From BOG-908 sp964244615 (GTDB lineage Bacteria; Pseudomonadota; Alphaproteobacteria; Acetobacterales; Acetobacteraceae), in assembly GCA_964244615.1 (NCBI GenBank), contig CAXTJP010000057.1:1-17276 (forward strand): DNA of 17,276 nt, given 5' to 3'. The first letter of the stretch is position 1, and every line of letters starts with the position of its first letter. Shown one piece after another: positions 9,779 through 16,738 of this stretch. A program made the translations under genes and the position numbers. The notes below the pieces were generated by a model. It did no database searches. It saw only the letters and a list, made by a program, of their open reading frames with translations, and was not told the DNA's origin.

Positions 9779-10714
9779 ATGGCCCTGCCGAGACTGCTTG
9801 AGAACCGGTTGAGCGTGCCGGTCATCGCCTCGCCCCTGTTCATCATCTCGCAGCCCGAGCTGGTGATCGCGCAGTGCCGCGCCGGCGTGGTCGGCTCGTT
9901 CCCCTCGCTCAACGCCCGGCCCTCCGGCACGCTGGAGAGCTGGCTGGTCCGCCTCCGCGACGAGCTGACCACGCAGGACGCGCCCTTCGCGGTCAACCTG
10001 ATCGTGCACAACACCAACGACCGCCTGGCCGAGGACCTCGCCCTCTGCGTCCGCTACCAGGTGCCGATGGTCATCACCTCGCTCGGCGCGCGCGTGGACG
10101 TCAACGAAGCCGTCCACAGCTACGGCGGCATCGTGTTCCACGACGTGATCGACAACAATTTCGCCCGCAAGGCGGTCGGCAAGGGCGCGGACGGGCTGGT
10201 GGCGGTGGCCGCCGGCGCCGGCGGCCATGCCGGCACCACCTCGCCCTTCGCGCTGGTGCAGGAGATACGCAGCTGGTTCGACGGCCCGCTGGCGCTGTCT
10301 GGCTCGATCGCGAGCGGTTCGGCCATCGCCGCCGCCCGCGCCATGGGGGCCGACCTCGCCTATGTCGGCTCCGCCTTCATCGCCACCGAGGAAGCCTCGG
10401 CCGACCCGCGCTACAAGCAGATGATCGTGGACGGCTCCGCGTCGGACATAATCTACTCGAACCTGTTCACCGGCGTGCACGGCAACTACCTCAAGCCCAG
10501 CATCGTGGCCGCCGGCATGGACCCGAACGCGCTGCCCACCTCCGACCCGTCGAAGATGAACTTCGGCGAGCTCAGCGCCGGCAAGAAGGCCTGGAAAGAC
10601 GTCTGGGGCTGCGGCCAGGGCATCGGCGCTCTGCAGGCCGTGGTGCCTGTGGCCGAACTGGTGGCTCGGTTCGGCACGGAGTACCGCGCGGCGTTGGCGC
10701 GGCTTGCGGCTTAA
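9779..10714 (+). CDS. Nitronate monooxygenase family flavoprotein (first copy)
   Basis: FMN-dependent TIM-barrel enzyme of the nitronate monooxygenase/2-nitropropane dioxygenase family (311 aa), which in characterised members oxidises alkyl nitronates such as propionate 3-nitronate. Family features are PVIASPLFIIS at the N-terminus, PFAVNLIVH near 75-83, AGAGGHAG with the expected catalytic His at 150, and the phosphate-binding segment SGSIASGSAIAAARAMGADLAYVGSAF. Start ATG 9779 has GAGAGA about 12 nt upstream. It is convergent with the NDUFAF5-like methyltransferase, ending 11 bp from it, right beside a tandem palindrome. Flavin binding is well supported; the true substrate is not. It differs clearly from the second family member at the right edge. 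Confidence 0.9.
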   Translation: MALPRLLENRLSVPVIASPLFIISQPELVIAQCRAGVVGSFPSLNARPSGTLESWLVRLRDELTTQDAPFAVNLIVHNTNDRLAEDLALCVRYQVPMVITSLGARVDVNEAVHSYGGIVFHDVIDNNFARKAVGKGADGLVAVAAGAGGHAGTTSPFALVQEIRSWFDGPLALSGSIASGSAIAAARAMGADLAYVGSAFIATEEASADPRYKQMIVDGSASDIIYSNLFTGVHGNYLKPSIVAAGMDPNALPTSDPSKMNFGELSAGKKAWKDVWGCGQGIGALQAVVPVAELVARFGTEYRAALARLAA

Positions 10715-10716
10715 GG

Positions 10717-10759
10717 CCAGGGGCGTCACGCGCCAGCGTGCCTCGCACGACGCCCCTGG
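10717..10759. repeat. Palindromic repeat, copy 1
   Basis: Perfect 11-bp arms CCAGGGGCGTC (10717-10727) and GACGCCCCTGG (10749-10759) flank a 21-nt centre. The centre can fold in two exclusive ways: CACGC/GCGTG at 10727-10740, or CGTGC/GCACG at 10737-10749. It starts 2 bp after the stop of the first nitronate-monooxygenase gene and overlaps the end of the methyltransferase gene. A second copy begins 40 bp further on. Confidence 0.8.
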
Positions 10760-11658
10760 ACCCCGTCACGCGAGAGCGTGCTGCGCACGACGGGGCCCGC
10801 GGCCCCAGACCCCTTTCCGAAGATCTCCGTCAGGCTGATCTGGCCGGTGCCGGGTTTCAGTGGCTTTGGCTGCGACTCCGCGGGCGCCCAGCCGGTCAGC
10901 ATCGCCAGGCGCAGCACCACCTCGTGCCGTCCGTCGCGCTCCGGCAGCCCGGCCAGCGCCGCCGGGAACAGGCTGCGCGGCGGCACCGCCCGGTGCCGGT
11001 GCAGCACCGCGTTGGCCTCGCCCGCGGCGCGCAGGTCGCGCAACAGGTCGAACGGGTCGGCGTACAGCACGCGCACCTCGTCCAGGTCGGCCACCGGCAG
11101 GGCGAACCCGGCACGCTGCAGCAGCGCGGCGCAGTCCTTCAGGTCGGGGAACGGCGAGACGCGCGGCGCCGCACCCCCGGTGATCGCGTCCTCGGCCTCG
11201 GTCAGCGCGCGGCGCAAGCCGTCCAGCGTGCCGAGCGCCGGCAGGCTCGCCAGCAGCAGCCCGTCCGGCCGCAACGCCCGGCGCAGCTGGATCAGTGCGC
11301 CAGGCAGGTCGTTCACCCAGTGCAGCGACAGGCTGGCGACCACCAAATCGAAGCTGGCCGGGGCGAAGGGCAGCCTCTCCTCGTCGCCGGCCACCGCCGT
11401 GCCGCCGCCCAGCGCCGCCATGCCGGAAGAGAGGTCCAGGCTGACGGTCGCGATACCGCGCCCGCGCAGCAGGGGCGCCACCACGCCCCGGCCGCCCACA
11501 TCCAGGGCGGCGGCGAAGCGATGCGTCGTGTCGTCCAGCCGGTCGATCAGCCGCTCGGCCGCGTCCAGCAGAATCGGCTCCACCCGGCCGACGCTGCGCG
11601 CCGCCCGGTCGCGGTGCAGGCGGACCGCCCGGCGGTCGAAGACGAGCATGTCGGACAT
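10726..11658 (-). CDS. SAM-dependent methyltransferase-fold protein, NDUFAF5/BioC-like
   Basis: A 310-aa class I methyltransferase-fold protein. VFDRRAVRLHRDRAA at 6-20 and SLSLHWVNDLPGAL at 109-122 are hallmarks of alphaproteobacterial relatives of NDUFAF5, the mitochondrial complex I assembly factor that hydroxylates an arginine of the NDUFS7 subunit; BioC is the other related family. The cofactor loop ALDVGGRG (51-58) lacks the usual GCG. The body closes with KPLKPGTGQISLTEIFG, after which the last ~24 codons are supplied by two palindromic repeats, an unusual tail. ATG 11658 was preferred over an in-frame ATG at 11718 because homologues begin near the VFDR motif and it leaves 77 bp for promoters divergent from comF. 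The comF/grxC neighbourhood is typical for this family. Confidence 0.85.
   Translation of the reverse strand: MSDMLVFDRRAVRLHRDRAARSVGRVEPILLDAAERLIDRLDDTTHRFAAALDVGGRGVVAPLLRGRGIATVSLDLSSGMAALGGGTAVAGDEERLPFAPASFDLVVASLSLHWVNDLPGALIQLRRALRPDGLLLASLPALGTLDGLRRALTEAEDAITGGAAPRVSPFPDLKDCAALLQRAGFALPVADLDEVRVLYADPFDLLRDLRAAGEANAVLHRHRAVPPRSLFPAALAGLPERDGRHEVVLRLAMLTGWAPAESQPKPLKPGTGQISLTEIFGKGSGAAGPVVRSTLSRDGVQGRRARHAGA
10758..10798. repeat. Palindromic repeat, copy 2
   Basis: Arms CCCCGTC (10761-10767) and GACGGGG (10789-10795), extended by GG/CC across one mismatch, flank a 21-nt centre. That centre matches copy 1 at 17 of 21 positions; all differences fall in two dinucleotides that would be loops. 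The flanks differ from copy 1 (CCCC/GGGG instead of GGGGC/GCCCC) yet still pair, which is compensatory change. It lies wholly inside the methyltransferase coding frame. Confidence 0.75.
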
Positions 11659-11735
11659 CGGCAGACCATCGGGTCGCACCCCGGCGCTGGCAAGCGGCGC
11701 TGGATCACGAAGCGCCAAAGCTGGTAGCTGGGTAC

Positions 11736-12515
11736 ATGCTCGCTGACCTGGCGCGCGGCGCCCTCGACCTGCTCCTGCCGCCGGCCTGCGCCTGCTGCGA
11801 CGCGCCCGTGGCCGCTCCCGGCCAGCTCTGCGCCGCGTGTTTCCAGCGCGTGAGCTTCATCGCCGAGCCGCTCTGCGGGCGCTGCGGCCTGCCCTTCGCC
11901 AGCCAGGCGGAGGCGGGACCGCTCCGTCTCTGCCGCTCATGCACGGACGCGCCGCCGCCCTGGGGCCGGGCCCGCGCGGCGATGCTCTACGACGCGGCCG
12001 CCCGCGCGCTGATCCTGCCGTTCAAGCACGCCGACCGGCAGGAGAACGCGGCGACGCTGGCCCTGCACATGCACCGTGCCGGCGCCGCGCTGCTGGCCGG
12101 GGCCGACCTGCTGGTGCCGGTCCCGCTGCACCGCCGCCGGCTGCTGCAGCGCCGCTACAACCAGGCCGCACTGCTGGCCGGCCGCCTCGCCCGGCGCACT
12201 GGGCTGCCGAGCGTGCCCGACCTGCTGACCCGCAGCCGCGCGACCCCCAGGCTGGGCGAGCGTTCGGCCGCCGACCGGGCCGCGCTGCTGCAGGGCGCGA
12301 TCGGGGTGCGGCCGGGCAGGGCGCCCCTGCTGCCGGGCCGTCGTGTCGTTCTCGTCGACGACGTGCTCACGTCGGGTGCCACCGCGCGGGCCTGTGTGGC
12401 GGCCCTGCTTGACGCGGGCGCCGCCAATGTCGACGTGCTGGTCGCCAGCCGTGTCGCCGACCCCAGGTCCGACCGGTCCCGAACGCCGCCAGAGGACGAA
12501 GATGCCGACGATTGA
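11736..12515 (+). CDS. comF: ComF family phosphoribosyltransferase-like protein
   Basis: A 259-aa ComF-family protein. The N-terminus has the four-cysteine zinc module (CACC ... CAAC ... CGRCG ... CRSC within the first ~70 residues); the C-terminal half is a type I phosphoribosyltransferase fold with the PRPP loop VVLVDDVLTSGAT at 204-216. In naturally competent bacteria ComF supports DNA uptake; in alphaproteobacteria the role is not settled and may be in purine salvage or DNA processing. RRRLLQRRYNQAALLAGRLAR is the conserved family segment before the loop. Start ATG 11736 has no strong ribosome-binding site. Its last 14 nt overlap grxC, so the two form an operon. Confidence 0.92.
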   Translation: MLADLARGALDLLLPPACACCDAPVAAPGQLCAACFQRVSFIAEPLCGRCGLPFASQAEAGPLRLCRSCTDAPPPWGRARAAMLYDAAARALILPFKHADRQENAATLALHMHRAGAALLAGADLLVPVPLHRRRLLQRRYNQAALLAGRLARRTGLPSVPDLLTRSRATPRLGERSAADRAALLQGAIGVRPGRAPLLPGRRVVLVDDVLTSGATARACVAALLDAGAANVDVLVASRVADPRSDRSRTPPEDEDADD

Positions 12516-12759
12516 GATCTACACCCAGCCGTTCTGCCCCTATTGCGCCCGTGCGGTGAACCTGCTGACCAGGAAGGGCGCCGCGTTTCGCGAGATCGAG
12601 GCACCGTCCGGCACCCCGGAGCGGGCCGAGGCCCGCCTGCGCTCCGGCGGCCGCAACACGGTGCCGCAGATCTTCATCGGCGGCACCCATGTGGGCGGCA
12701 GCGACGACCTGGCCGCGCTGGACCGTGCCGGCAAGCTCGACCCCATGCTGGCCGGTTAG
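12502..12759 (+). CDS. grxC: Glutaredoxin 3
   Basis: An 85-aa dithiol glutaredoxin that reduces protein disulfides and mixed disulfides with glutathione. It has the CPYC active site at 12-15 preceded by IEIYTQPF, the cis-proline segment TVPQIF, and the glutathione-binding GGSDDLAAL motif near the C-terminus. Length is standard for GrxC. ATG 12502 is set by AGAGGA (12491-12496), 5 nt upstream, which lies inside the end of comF; the 14-nt overlap implies translational coupling. In many alphaproteobacteria the next gene is a carbon-nitrogen hydrolase followed by DUF1178; here DUF1178 comes directly after a 72-bp gap. Confidence 0.96.
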   Translation: MPTIEIYTQPFCPYCARAVNLLTRKGAAFREIEAPSGTPERAEARLRSGGRNTVPQIFIGGTHVGGSDDLAALDRAGKLDPMLAG

Positions 12760-12831
12760 TGGTCGCTTCATCGGCCGGGCGGATAGTCGTGAGCAGACGC
12801 GCTTGATCCGCACTCCCACCTTCGGACCGTC

Positions 12832-13302
12832 ATGATCCATTATGATTTGCGCTGCGGCGGCGGCCACAGCTTCGATGGCTGGTTCCGCGACAGCGCGGCC
12901 TTCGACCAGCAGGCAAAAGCGGGGATGCTGGACTGTCCCATCTGCGCCAGCCCGGACGTGTCGCGCGCGATCATGGCACCCCGGGTCGGCCGCGGCGCCG
13001 AAGCCCCGCCCGCGCTGGCCGCGCCGGTGAAGGCGGTGCAGCCCGCGCCCGCGCCGAACCCGGACAGCCCGCCCCCCATGCCCGACCGGATGCGCGCCGC
13101 GCTGCAGCGCCTCCGGGCCGAGATCGAGCAGAAGTGCCACTATGTCGGTCCGAACTTCGCCCAAGCCGCCCGCGCCATCCACAACGGCGACGCGGCCCCC
13201 CGTCCGATCTATGGTGAAACCACCCCCGACCAAGCCGAGGCGCTGGCGGAAGACGGCATCGAAGTCGCAAGCATCCCCTGGGTGCCGCGTGCGGACGGGT
13301 AG
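12832..13302 (+). CDS. DUF1178 family protein
   Basis: A 156-aa DUF1178 protein of unknown function, widespread in proteobacteria. The N-terminus contains the family's metal-binding-like signature: C8, H12 (RCGGGHSFDGWF) and the CPIC pair C35/C38, followed by SRAIMAPRV. A Pro/Ala-rich linker at about 60-85 leads to a helical and C-terminal part with EIEQKCHYVGPNFAQAARAIHNGD and the closing IEVASIPWVPR. There is no signal peptide or membrane segment, so it is cytoplasmic. The start ATG 12832 is preceded by a short CGGA. Its position after grxC is the conserved one for this family. It ends about 4 bp before the likely DUF3592 start. Confidence 0.9.
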   Translation: MIHYDLRCGGGHSFDGWFRDSAAFDQQAKAGMLDCPICASPDVSRAIMAPRVGRGAEAPPALAAPVKAVQPAPAPNPDSPPPMPDRMRAALQRLRAEIEQKCHYVGPNFAQAARAIHNGDAAPRPIYGETTPDQAEALAEDGIEVASIPWVPRADG

Positions 13303-13306
13303 GAAG

Positions 13307-13756
13307 GTGCCGGCAGGGAGACGACGACCGCCCGCCAGCCGCTCCGCCGCTTCGAGCACGACCCTGCGTTCGATCGTTTTGCTGGGCGGCGCCGCCCTGG
13401 CTCTCGCCGGCGCTGCCACGGCGTTTCGGGCCAGTCGCTTCATCGCTGGGGCGGTCGTAGCCGACGGGGCCGTCACGCGGCTGAATGCGGGCGGCTCACA
13501 CCCGCAAATCGCGTTCCGGACCCGAGACGGCGCGACCGTCAGCTACCCGCAGGGCGGCATGATCGCCGGGTTCCGCGTCGGGCAGGCGGTGCGGGTGTAC
13601 TACGACCCCGCCGACCCGTCGGGCAGCGCCATGGTGCGCAGCTTCGGAAGTGTATGGGGTAGCAGCCTGGCGCTGGCTATTTGCGGCGCCGGGCTGCTGG
13701 CGGCAGGGCTCGCCTCGATCCGGCTGCCGGTCGGTTTCCATCTCGGAGGGCGCTGA
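13307..13756 (+). CDS. DUF3592 domain-containing membrane protein
   Basis: A 149-aa protein with two transmembrane helices (about 20-40 and 122-141) flanking an extracytoplasmic beta-rich domain. The domain pattern is that of DUF3592: AVVADGAVTRLN, PQIAFRTRDGATVSYP, then VGQAVRVYYDPADPSGSAMV (YYDP at 98-101). The function of the family is unknown. The start is uncertain: GTG 13307 follows AGGAAG closely and lies 4 nt after the DUF1178 stop; an in-frame GTG at 13289 would overlap that gene by 14 nt. The N-terminal ~19 residues are Arg/Pro/Ser-rich. The frame stays open far upstream inside DUF1178, but that part reads as out-of-frame noise. Confidence 0.75.
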   Translation: MPAGRRRPPASRSAASSTTLRSIVLLGGAALALAGAATAFRASRFIAGAVVADGAVTRLNAGGSHPQIAFRTRDGATVSYPQGGMIAGFRVGQAVRVYYDPADPSGSAMVRSFGSVWGSSLALAICGAGLLAAGLASIRLPVGFHLGGR

Positions 13757-13807
13757 CATGGGGCCGGGCGCGGCGGCAAACTGTCTGGCCGATGCAGGGC
13801 GTGGTGC

Positions 13808-14260
13808 ATGAGAAGGCTCAGGCAGGCCGCGCGATCGTCGGTGCTGGTCGCCCTCGGCCTCATGGCCGCGTCCGGCGCACAGGCCGCCCGCTCGCCGCTC
13901 GGGCTGTGGCTGACCGAGGACCGGGGCGGGGTGATCAGCTTCCAGCCCTGCGGCTCGGCGGTGTGCGGCGTGATCGTGGGCCTGTCGGACTGGCCGGCGA
14001 ACGGCGACGTCAAGCGGGACTGGCGGGGACGGCCGCAATGCCACTCGATCCTGCTCGATAGGCTGCGGCCGCAGCAGGACGGCCGCCTGCACGGCACGGT
14101 CACCAACCCCGAAGACGGCAAGACCTACAGCGCCGAAGTCTGGGTGCCGGCGGATGGCGCGCTGCGGCTGCGCGGCTATGTCGGCCTGCCGCTGTTCGGC
14201 AGCACCGAGACCTGGCCGGCCTTCCATGGCCATGTCCGGCCGGACTGCCACTTCCAATAG
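13808..14260 (+). CDS. DUF2147 family secreted protein
   Basis: A 150-aa protein with a clear Sec signal peptide: basic MRRLRQAAR, hydrophobic core at about 11-21, and predicted AQA|AR cleavage after residue 26. The mature domain follows the DUF2147 pattern: GLWLTEDRGGVISFQPCGSAVCGVIVG, a central CHSILLDRL segment, then GTVTNPEDGKTYSAEVWV, LRLRGYVGLPLFGSTETWP. The family is periplasmic and of unknown function; members form small lipocalin-like beta barrels by prediction. The two Cys in the first motif (about 48 and 53) may form a disulfide. It lies 51 bp after DUF3592 and 104 bp before a small membrane gene, all on the same strand. Confidence 0.85.
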   Translation: MRRLRQAARSSVLVALGLMAASGAQAARSPLGLWLTEDRGGVISFQPCGSAVCGVIVGLSDWPANGDVKRDWRGRPQCHSILLDRLRPQQDGRLHGTVTNPEDGKTYSAEVWVPADGALRLRGYVGLPLFGSTETWPAFHGHVRPDCHFQ

Positions 14261-14294
14261 CATTCTACATGCGCCGCGAGCATGACACGTAGTC

Positions 14295-14310
14295 GGTAAG
14301 CAGGCTTATC
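14295..14310. promoter_or_regulatory. Near-palindrome upstream of the small membrane gene
   Basis: GGTAAGCAGGCTTATC reads as arms TAAGC/GCTTA plus outer G/C with one mismatch. It sits in a 104-bp spacer that is visibly more AT-rich than its surroundings, about 55 bp before ATG 14365. It could be an operator for the next gene; no firm promoter boxes were found. Confidence 0.25.
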
Positions 14311-14364
14311 ATCAGCTGGGTCCCACTTATGTTGCAGTGCGACATGCACCTGATGGAGCACCCG

Positions 14365-14604
14365 ATGCGCAACCCGCTCGCAGCCTTCGCCCTTCCCTGG
14401 AACGCGTTCGTGGCCGTGTTCGTCTATTACGTCCTGGCCACCCTGGTCGTGCTCGGCGTGGGCAGCCTACCGGCCCTGCTCGTGGCCGTGACCTACCTGC
14501 TGCCGCCGTCCGGATACGCGGTGCTGATGGTCGCGCGTGGCGTCCGTGCGCTGGCCGCACTTCCGGTGGAGATCGGCCACACGCCGCACGCGCTGCTGCG
14601 CTGA
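14365..14604 (+). CDS. Small membrane protein, 79 aa
   Basis: I do not recognise this family. The product has two strong transmembrane segments (roughly 10-30 and 32-53, joined by a short GVGS turn), a basic patch after the second (VARGVRALA) and a short His/Leu tail. ATG 14365 was chosen because GGAG (14355-14358) lies 6 nt upstream; in-frame ATGs at 14329, 14344 and 14353 would add up to 12 residues but have poorer sites. It is convergent with ubiG, with 22 bp between the stops. The good ribosome-binding site and hydrophobic pattern support a real gene, though no motif gives a role. Confidence 0.6.
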   Translation: MRNPLAAFALPWNAFVAVFVYYVLATLVVLGVGSLPALLVAVTYLLPPSGYAVLMVARGVRALAALPVEIGHTPHALLR

Positions 14605-14626
14605 CCGCCCGTCCGCCCGGCCTGGT

Positions 14627-15352
14627 TCAGTCGCGTGCCAGCGCCGCGATGTAGTTGATGGCGTTGTCGCGGCTGGCCACCCAGCCGCGCCCCGGGCTGA
14701 ACACCATGCCGGAGACGTCCGCCAGCCGCAGACCGGCCGCCCGCCCCATGGCCGCGAGTTCGTCCGGGCGCACGAAACGGCGCCACTCGTGGGTCCCGGC
14801 AGGCAGCAGCCTGGCCACGTACTCCGCGCCGATCTTGGCCACCGCCAGCGAGCGCAGCGTGCGGTTCAGGGTGGAGACGAACAGCACCCCGCCCGGCGCC
14901 AGCAAAGCGGCCAGCGTGGCCACGAACGCGGCTTGGTCGGGCACGTGCTCGATCACCTCCAGCGCCGCCACGGCAGCGAACCGTGCTTCGCCCTCCAGCA
15001 GGTCGCCCGCCAGCCCCACGCGGTAGTCGATCGACAGCCCCGCCTGCGCCGCATGCGTGCGTGCGACGCCGATCGCCTCCGCCGAGGCGTCCATCCCGGT
15101 CACCGCGAATCCCGCGTCGGCGAGCGCCTCGGCGGCGATGCCGCCGCCGCAGCCGATGTCCAGCACGGCCGGTCGCGCGTGGCCCGCCGGGGCGGGCACG
15201 CGGCCGGCGATCCAGCCGATGCGCAGCGCGTTCATCCGGTGCAGTTCGCGCATCGGCCCCGACGCGTCCCACCAGCGCGGCGCCAGCGCGCCGAAGCGGG
15301 CGACCTCCTCGGCCGAGACGTCCGCCCCGTCCTGCCGACCCGCCTGCACCAT
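14627..15352 (-). CDS. ubiG: 3-demethylubiquinol 3-O-methyltransferase
   Basis: UbiG performs both O-methylations of ubiquinone biosynthesis using S-adenosylmethionine, at the inner face of the membrane. The protein shows the family start EVARFGALAPRWWDASGPMRELHRMNALR, the SAM loop VLDIGCGGG (68-76 counted from ATG 15367), GMDASAEAIGVARTHA, a conserved EVIEHVPD, and the end FSPGRGWVASRDNAINYIAALAR. Length is normal. Two starts are possible: ATG 15352 (241 aa) has GGAGG at 15362-15358, 5 nt upstream, and was chosen; ATG 15367 (246 aa) lacks a good site. It is divergent from lysC across about 140 bp, an arrangement common in alphaproteobacteria. Confidence 0.95.
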   Translation of the reverse strand: MVQAGRQDGADVSAEEVARFGALAPRWWDASGPMRELHRMNALRIGWIAGRVPAPAGHARPAVLDIGCGGGIAAEALADAGFAVTGMDASAEAIGVARTHAAQAGLSIDYRVGLAGDLLEGEARFAAVAALEVIEHVPDQAAFVATLAALLAPGGVLFVSTLNRTLRSLAVAKIGAEYVARLLPAGTHEWRRFVRPDELAAMGRAAGLRLADVSGMVFSPGRGWVASRDNAINYIAALARD

Positions 15353-15411
15353 CCCCGCCTCCGACATCGCCGCCCGGGGCTGGCTGGATACCTGCCCCCA
15401 CCCAGCCGGCG

Positions 15412-15440
15412 TTGTCTTACCAGCCCGGCCCGATTAGACC
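15412..15440 (+). promoter_or_regulatory. Candidate lysC promoter
   Basis: TTGTCT (15412-15417) and TAGACC (15435-15440) are separated by exactly 17 bp, upstream of lysC by about 60 bp. The boxes match sigma70 consensus only partly. No lysine riboswitch-like structure or leader peptide was seen in this spacer. Confidence 0.35.
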
Positions 15441-15501
15441 ACCCCGCTGACCCGAGGCAGGCCCGGCCGCGCCGCGGGACGTGCCGTCAGTCAGGGAAAC
15501 C

Positions 15502-16731
15502 ATGGCCCGCATCGTGATGAAGTTCGGCGGCACGTCGGTGGCCGACCTAGACCGCATCCGCAACGTGGCCGACCGCGTCCGCCGCCAGGTCGAGCTGGGC
15601 GACCAAGTGGCCGTCGTGGTCTCCGCCATGGCGGGCGCCACCAACCAGCTCGTCGCCTGGTGCCAGGCGCTCTCCCCGTTGCACGACGCCCGTGAATACG
15701 ACGCGGTGGTCGCCACCGGCGAGCAGGTCACCACCGGCCTGCTCGCCATCGCGCTGCAGGCGGTGGGGGTGGAGGCGCGGTCCTGGGCCGGCTGGCAGAT
15801 CCCGCTGCACACCGACGACGCGCACGGCGCCGCCCGGATCGTCAGCATCGACGCCGCCGACCTGATCGCCCGCATGGAGCGCGGCCAGGTCGCCGTCATC
15901 GCCGGCTTCCAGGGCCTGGCGCCCGACCGAAGGATCGCCACCCTCGGCCGCGGCGGGTCGGACACCTCGGCGGTGGCGATCGCCGCAGCCCTGCGCGCCG
16001 ACCGCTGCGACATCTACACCGACGTGGACGGCGTCTACACCACCGACCCGCGCATCGTGCCCCGCGCACGCAAGCTCGACCGCATCGCCTACGAGGAAAT
16101 GCTGGAACTCGCGTCCGTCGGTGCCAAGGTGCTGCAGACGCGCAGCGTCGAGCTGGCGATGAAGGAGCGGGTGCGGGTCCAGGTCCTGTCCAGCTTCGTG
16201 GACCCCGAAAAAGAGAACCAGGGCACCCTCCTGGTCGATGAGGACGAGATCGTGGAAAAGGAAATCGTCACCGGCATCGCCTACTCGCGCGACGAGGCGA
16301 AGGTCACGCTGCGCCACGTGCCGGACCGCCCCGGCGTTGCAACCTCGGTGTTCGGGCCGCTCTCGGCGGCGCACGTGAACGTGGACATGATCGTGCAGAA
16401 CGTCTCGGCCGAGGGTGCCACCGACATGACCTTCACGATCGGCCGCGCCGACCTCGCCCGCGTCGTCGCCTGCCTCGAGCGCGAGCGCGCGCATATCGGC
16501 TTCACCACCCTGCTGACCGACAGCGACGTCGCCAAGATCTCGGTGGTGGGCGTCGGCATGCGCAGCCACGCCGGCATCGCCAACACCATGTTCCGCACCC
16601 TGGCCGAGCGCTCGATCAACATCCAGGTCATCTCCACCAGCGAGATCAAGGTCAGCGTGCTGATCGCCGAGGACTACACCGAGCTCGCGGTGCGTGCCCT
16701 GCATACCGCGTACGGCCTCGATGCCGCCTGA
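15502..16731 (+). CDS. lysC: Aspartate kinase
   Basis: Phosphorylates aspartate, the first step to lysine/diaminopimelate, methionine, threonine and isoleucine. The 409 aa match the usual monofunctional enzyme. The kinase domain has KFGGTSVA at 7-14, VVSAMAGATNQL, ATGEQVTTGLLA, RGGSDTSAVAIAAAL and the DVDGVYTTDPR segment. Two C-terminal ACT domains follow (starting near ITGIAYSRDEAKVTLRHVPD and near ISVVGVGMRSHAG), with the QVISTSEIKVSVL segment that binds feedback amino acids, so lysine and/or threonine inhibition is likely. ATG 15502 has AGGGA 4-5 nt upstream; an in-frame ATG at 15481 is less likely. It is followed within 7 nt, or with an 11-nt overlap, by a nitronate-monooxygenase-family gene. 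Confidence 0.97.
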   Translation: MARIVMKFGGTSVADLDRIRNVADRVRRQVELGDQVAVVVSAMAGATNQLVAWCQALSPLHDAREYDAVVATGEQVTTGLLAIALQAVGVEARSWAGWQIPLHTDDAHGAARIVSIDAADLIARMERGQVAVIAGFQGLAPDRRIATLGRGGSDTSAVAIAAALRADRCDIYTDVDGVYTTDPRIVPRARKLDRIAYEEMLELASVGAKVLQTRSVELAMKERVRVQVLSSFVDPEKENQGTLLVDEDEIVEKEIVTGIAYSRDEAKVTLRHVPDRPGVATSVFGPLSAAHVNVDMIVQNVSAEGATDMTFTIGRADLARVVACLERERAHIGFTTLLTDSDVAKISVVGVGMRSHAGIANTMFRTLAERSINIQVISTSEIKVSVLIAEDYTELAVRALHTAYGLDAA

Positions 16732-16738
16732 CATCGCA

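Noticed and set aside
12779..12811. GCGGAT ... ATCCGC inverted repeat between grxC and DUF1178
   Set aside because: Only 6-bp arms with a 21-nt loop; expected by chance in GC-rich DNA.
15368..15501. Lysine riboswitch or attenuator upstream of lysC
   Set aside because: The spacer is too short for the riboswitch and shows neither its conserved elements nor a Lys-rich leader peptide.
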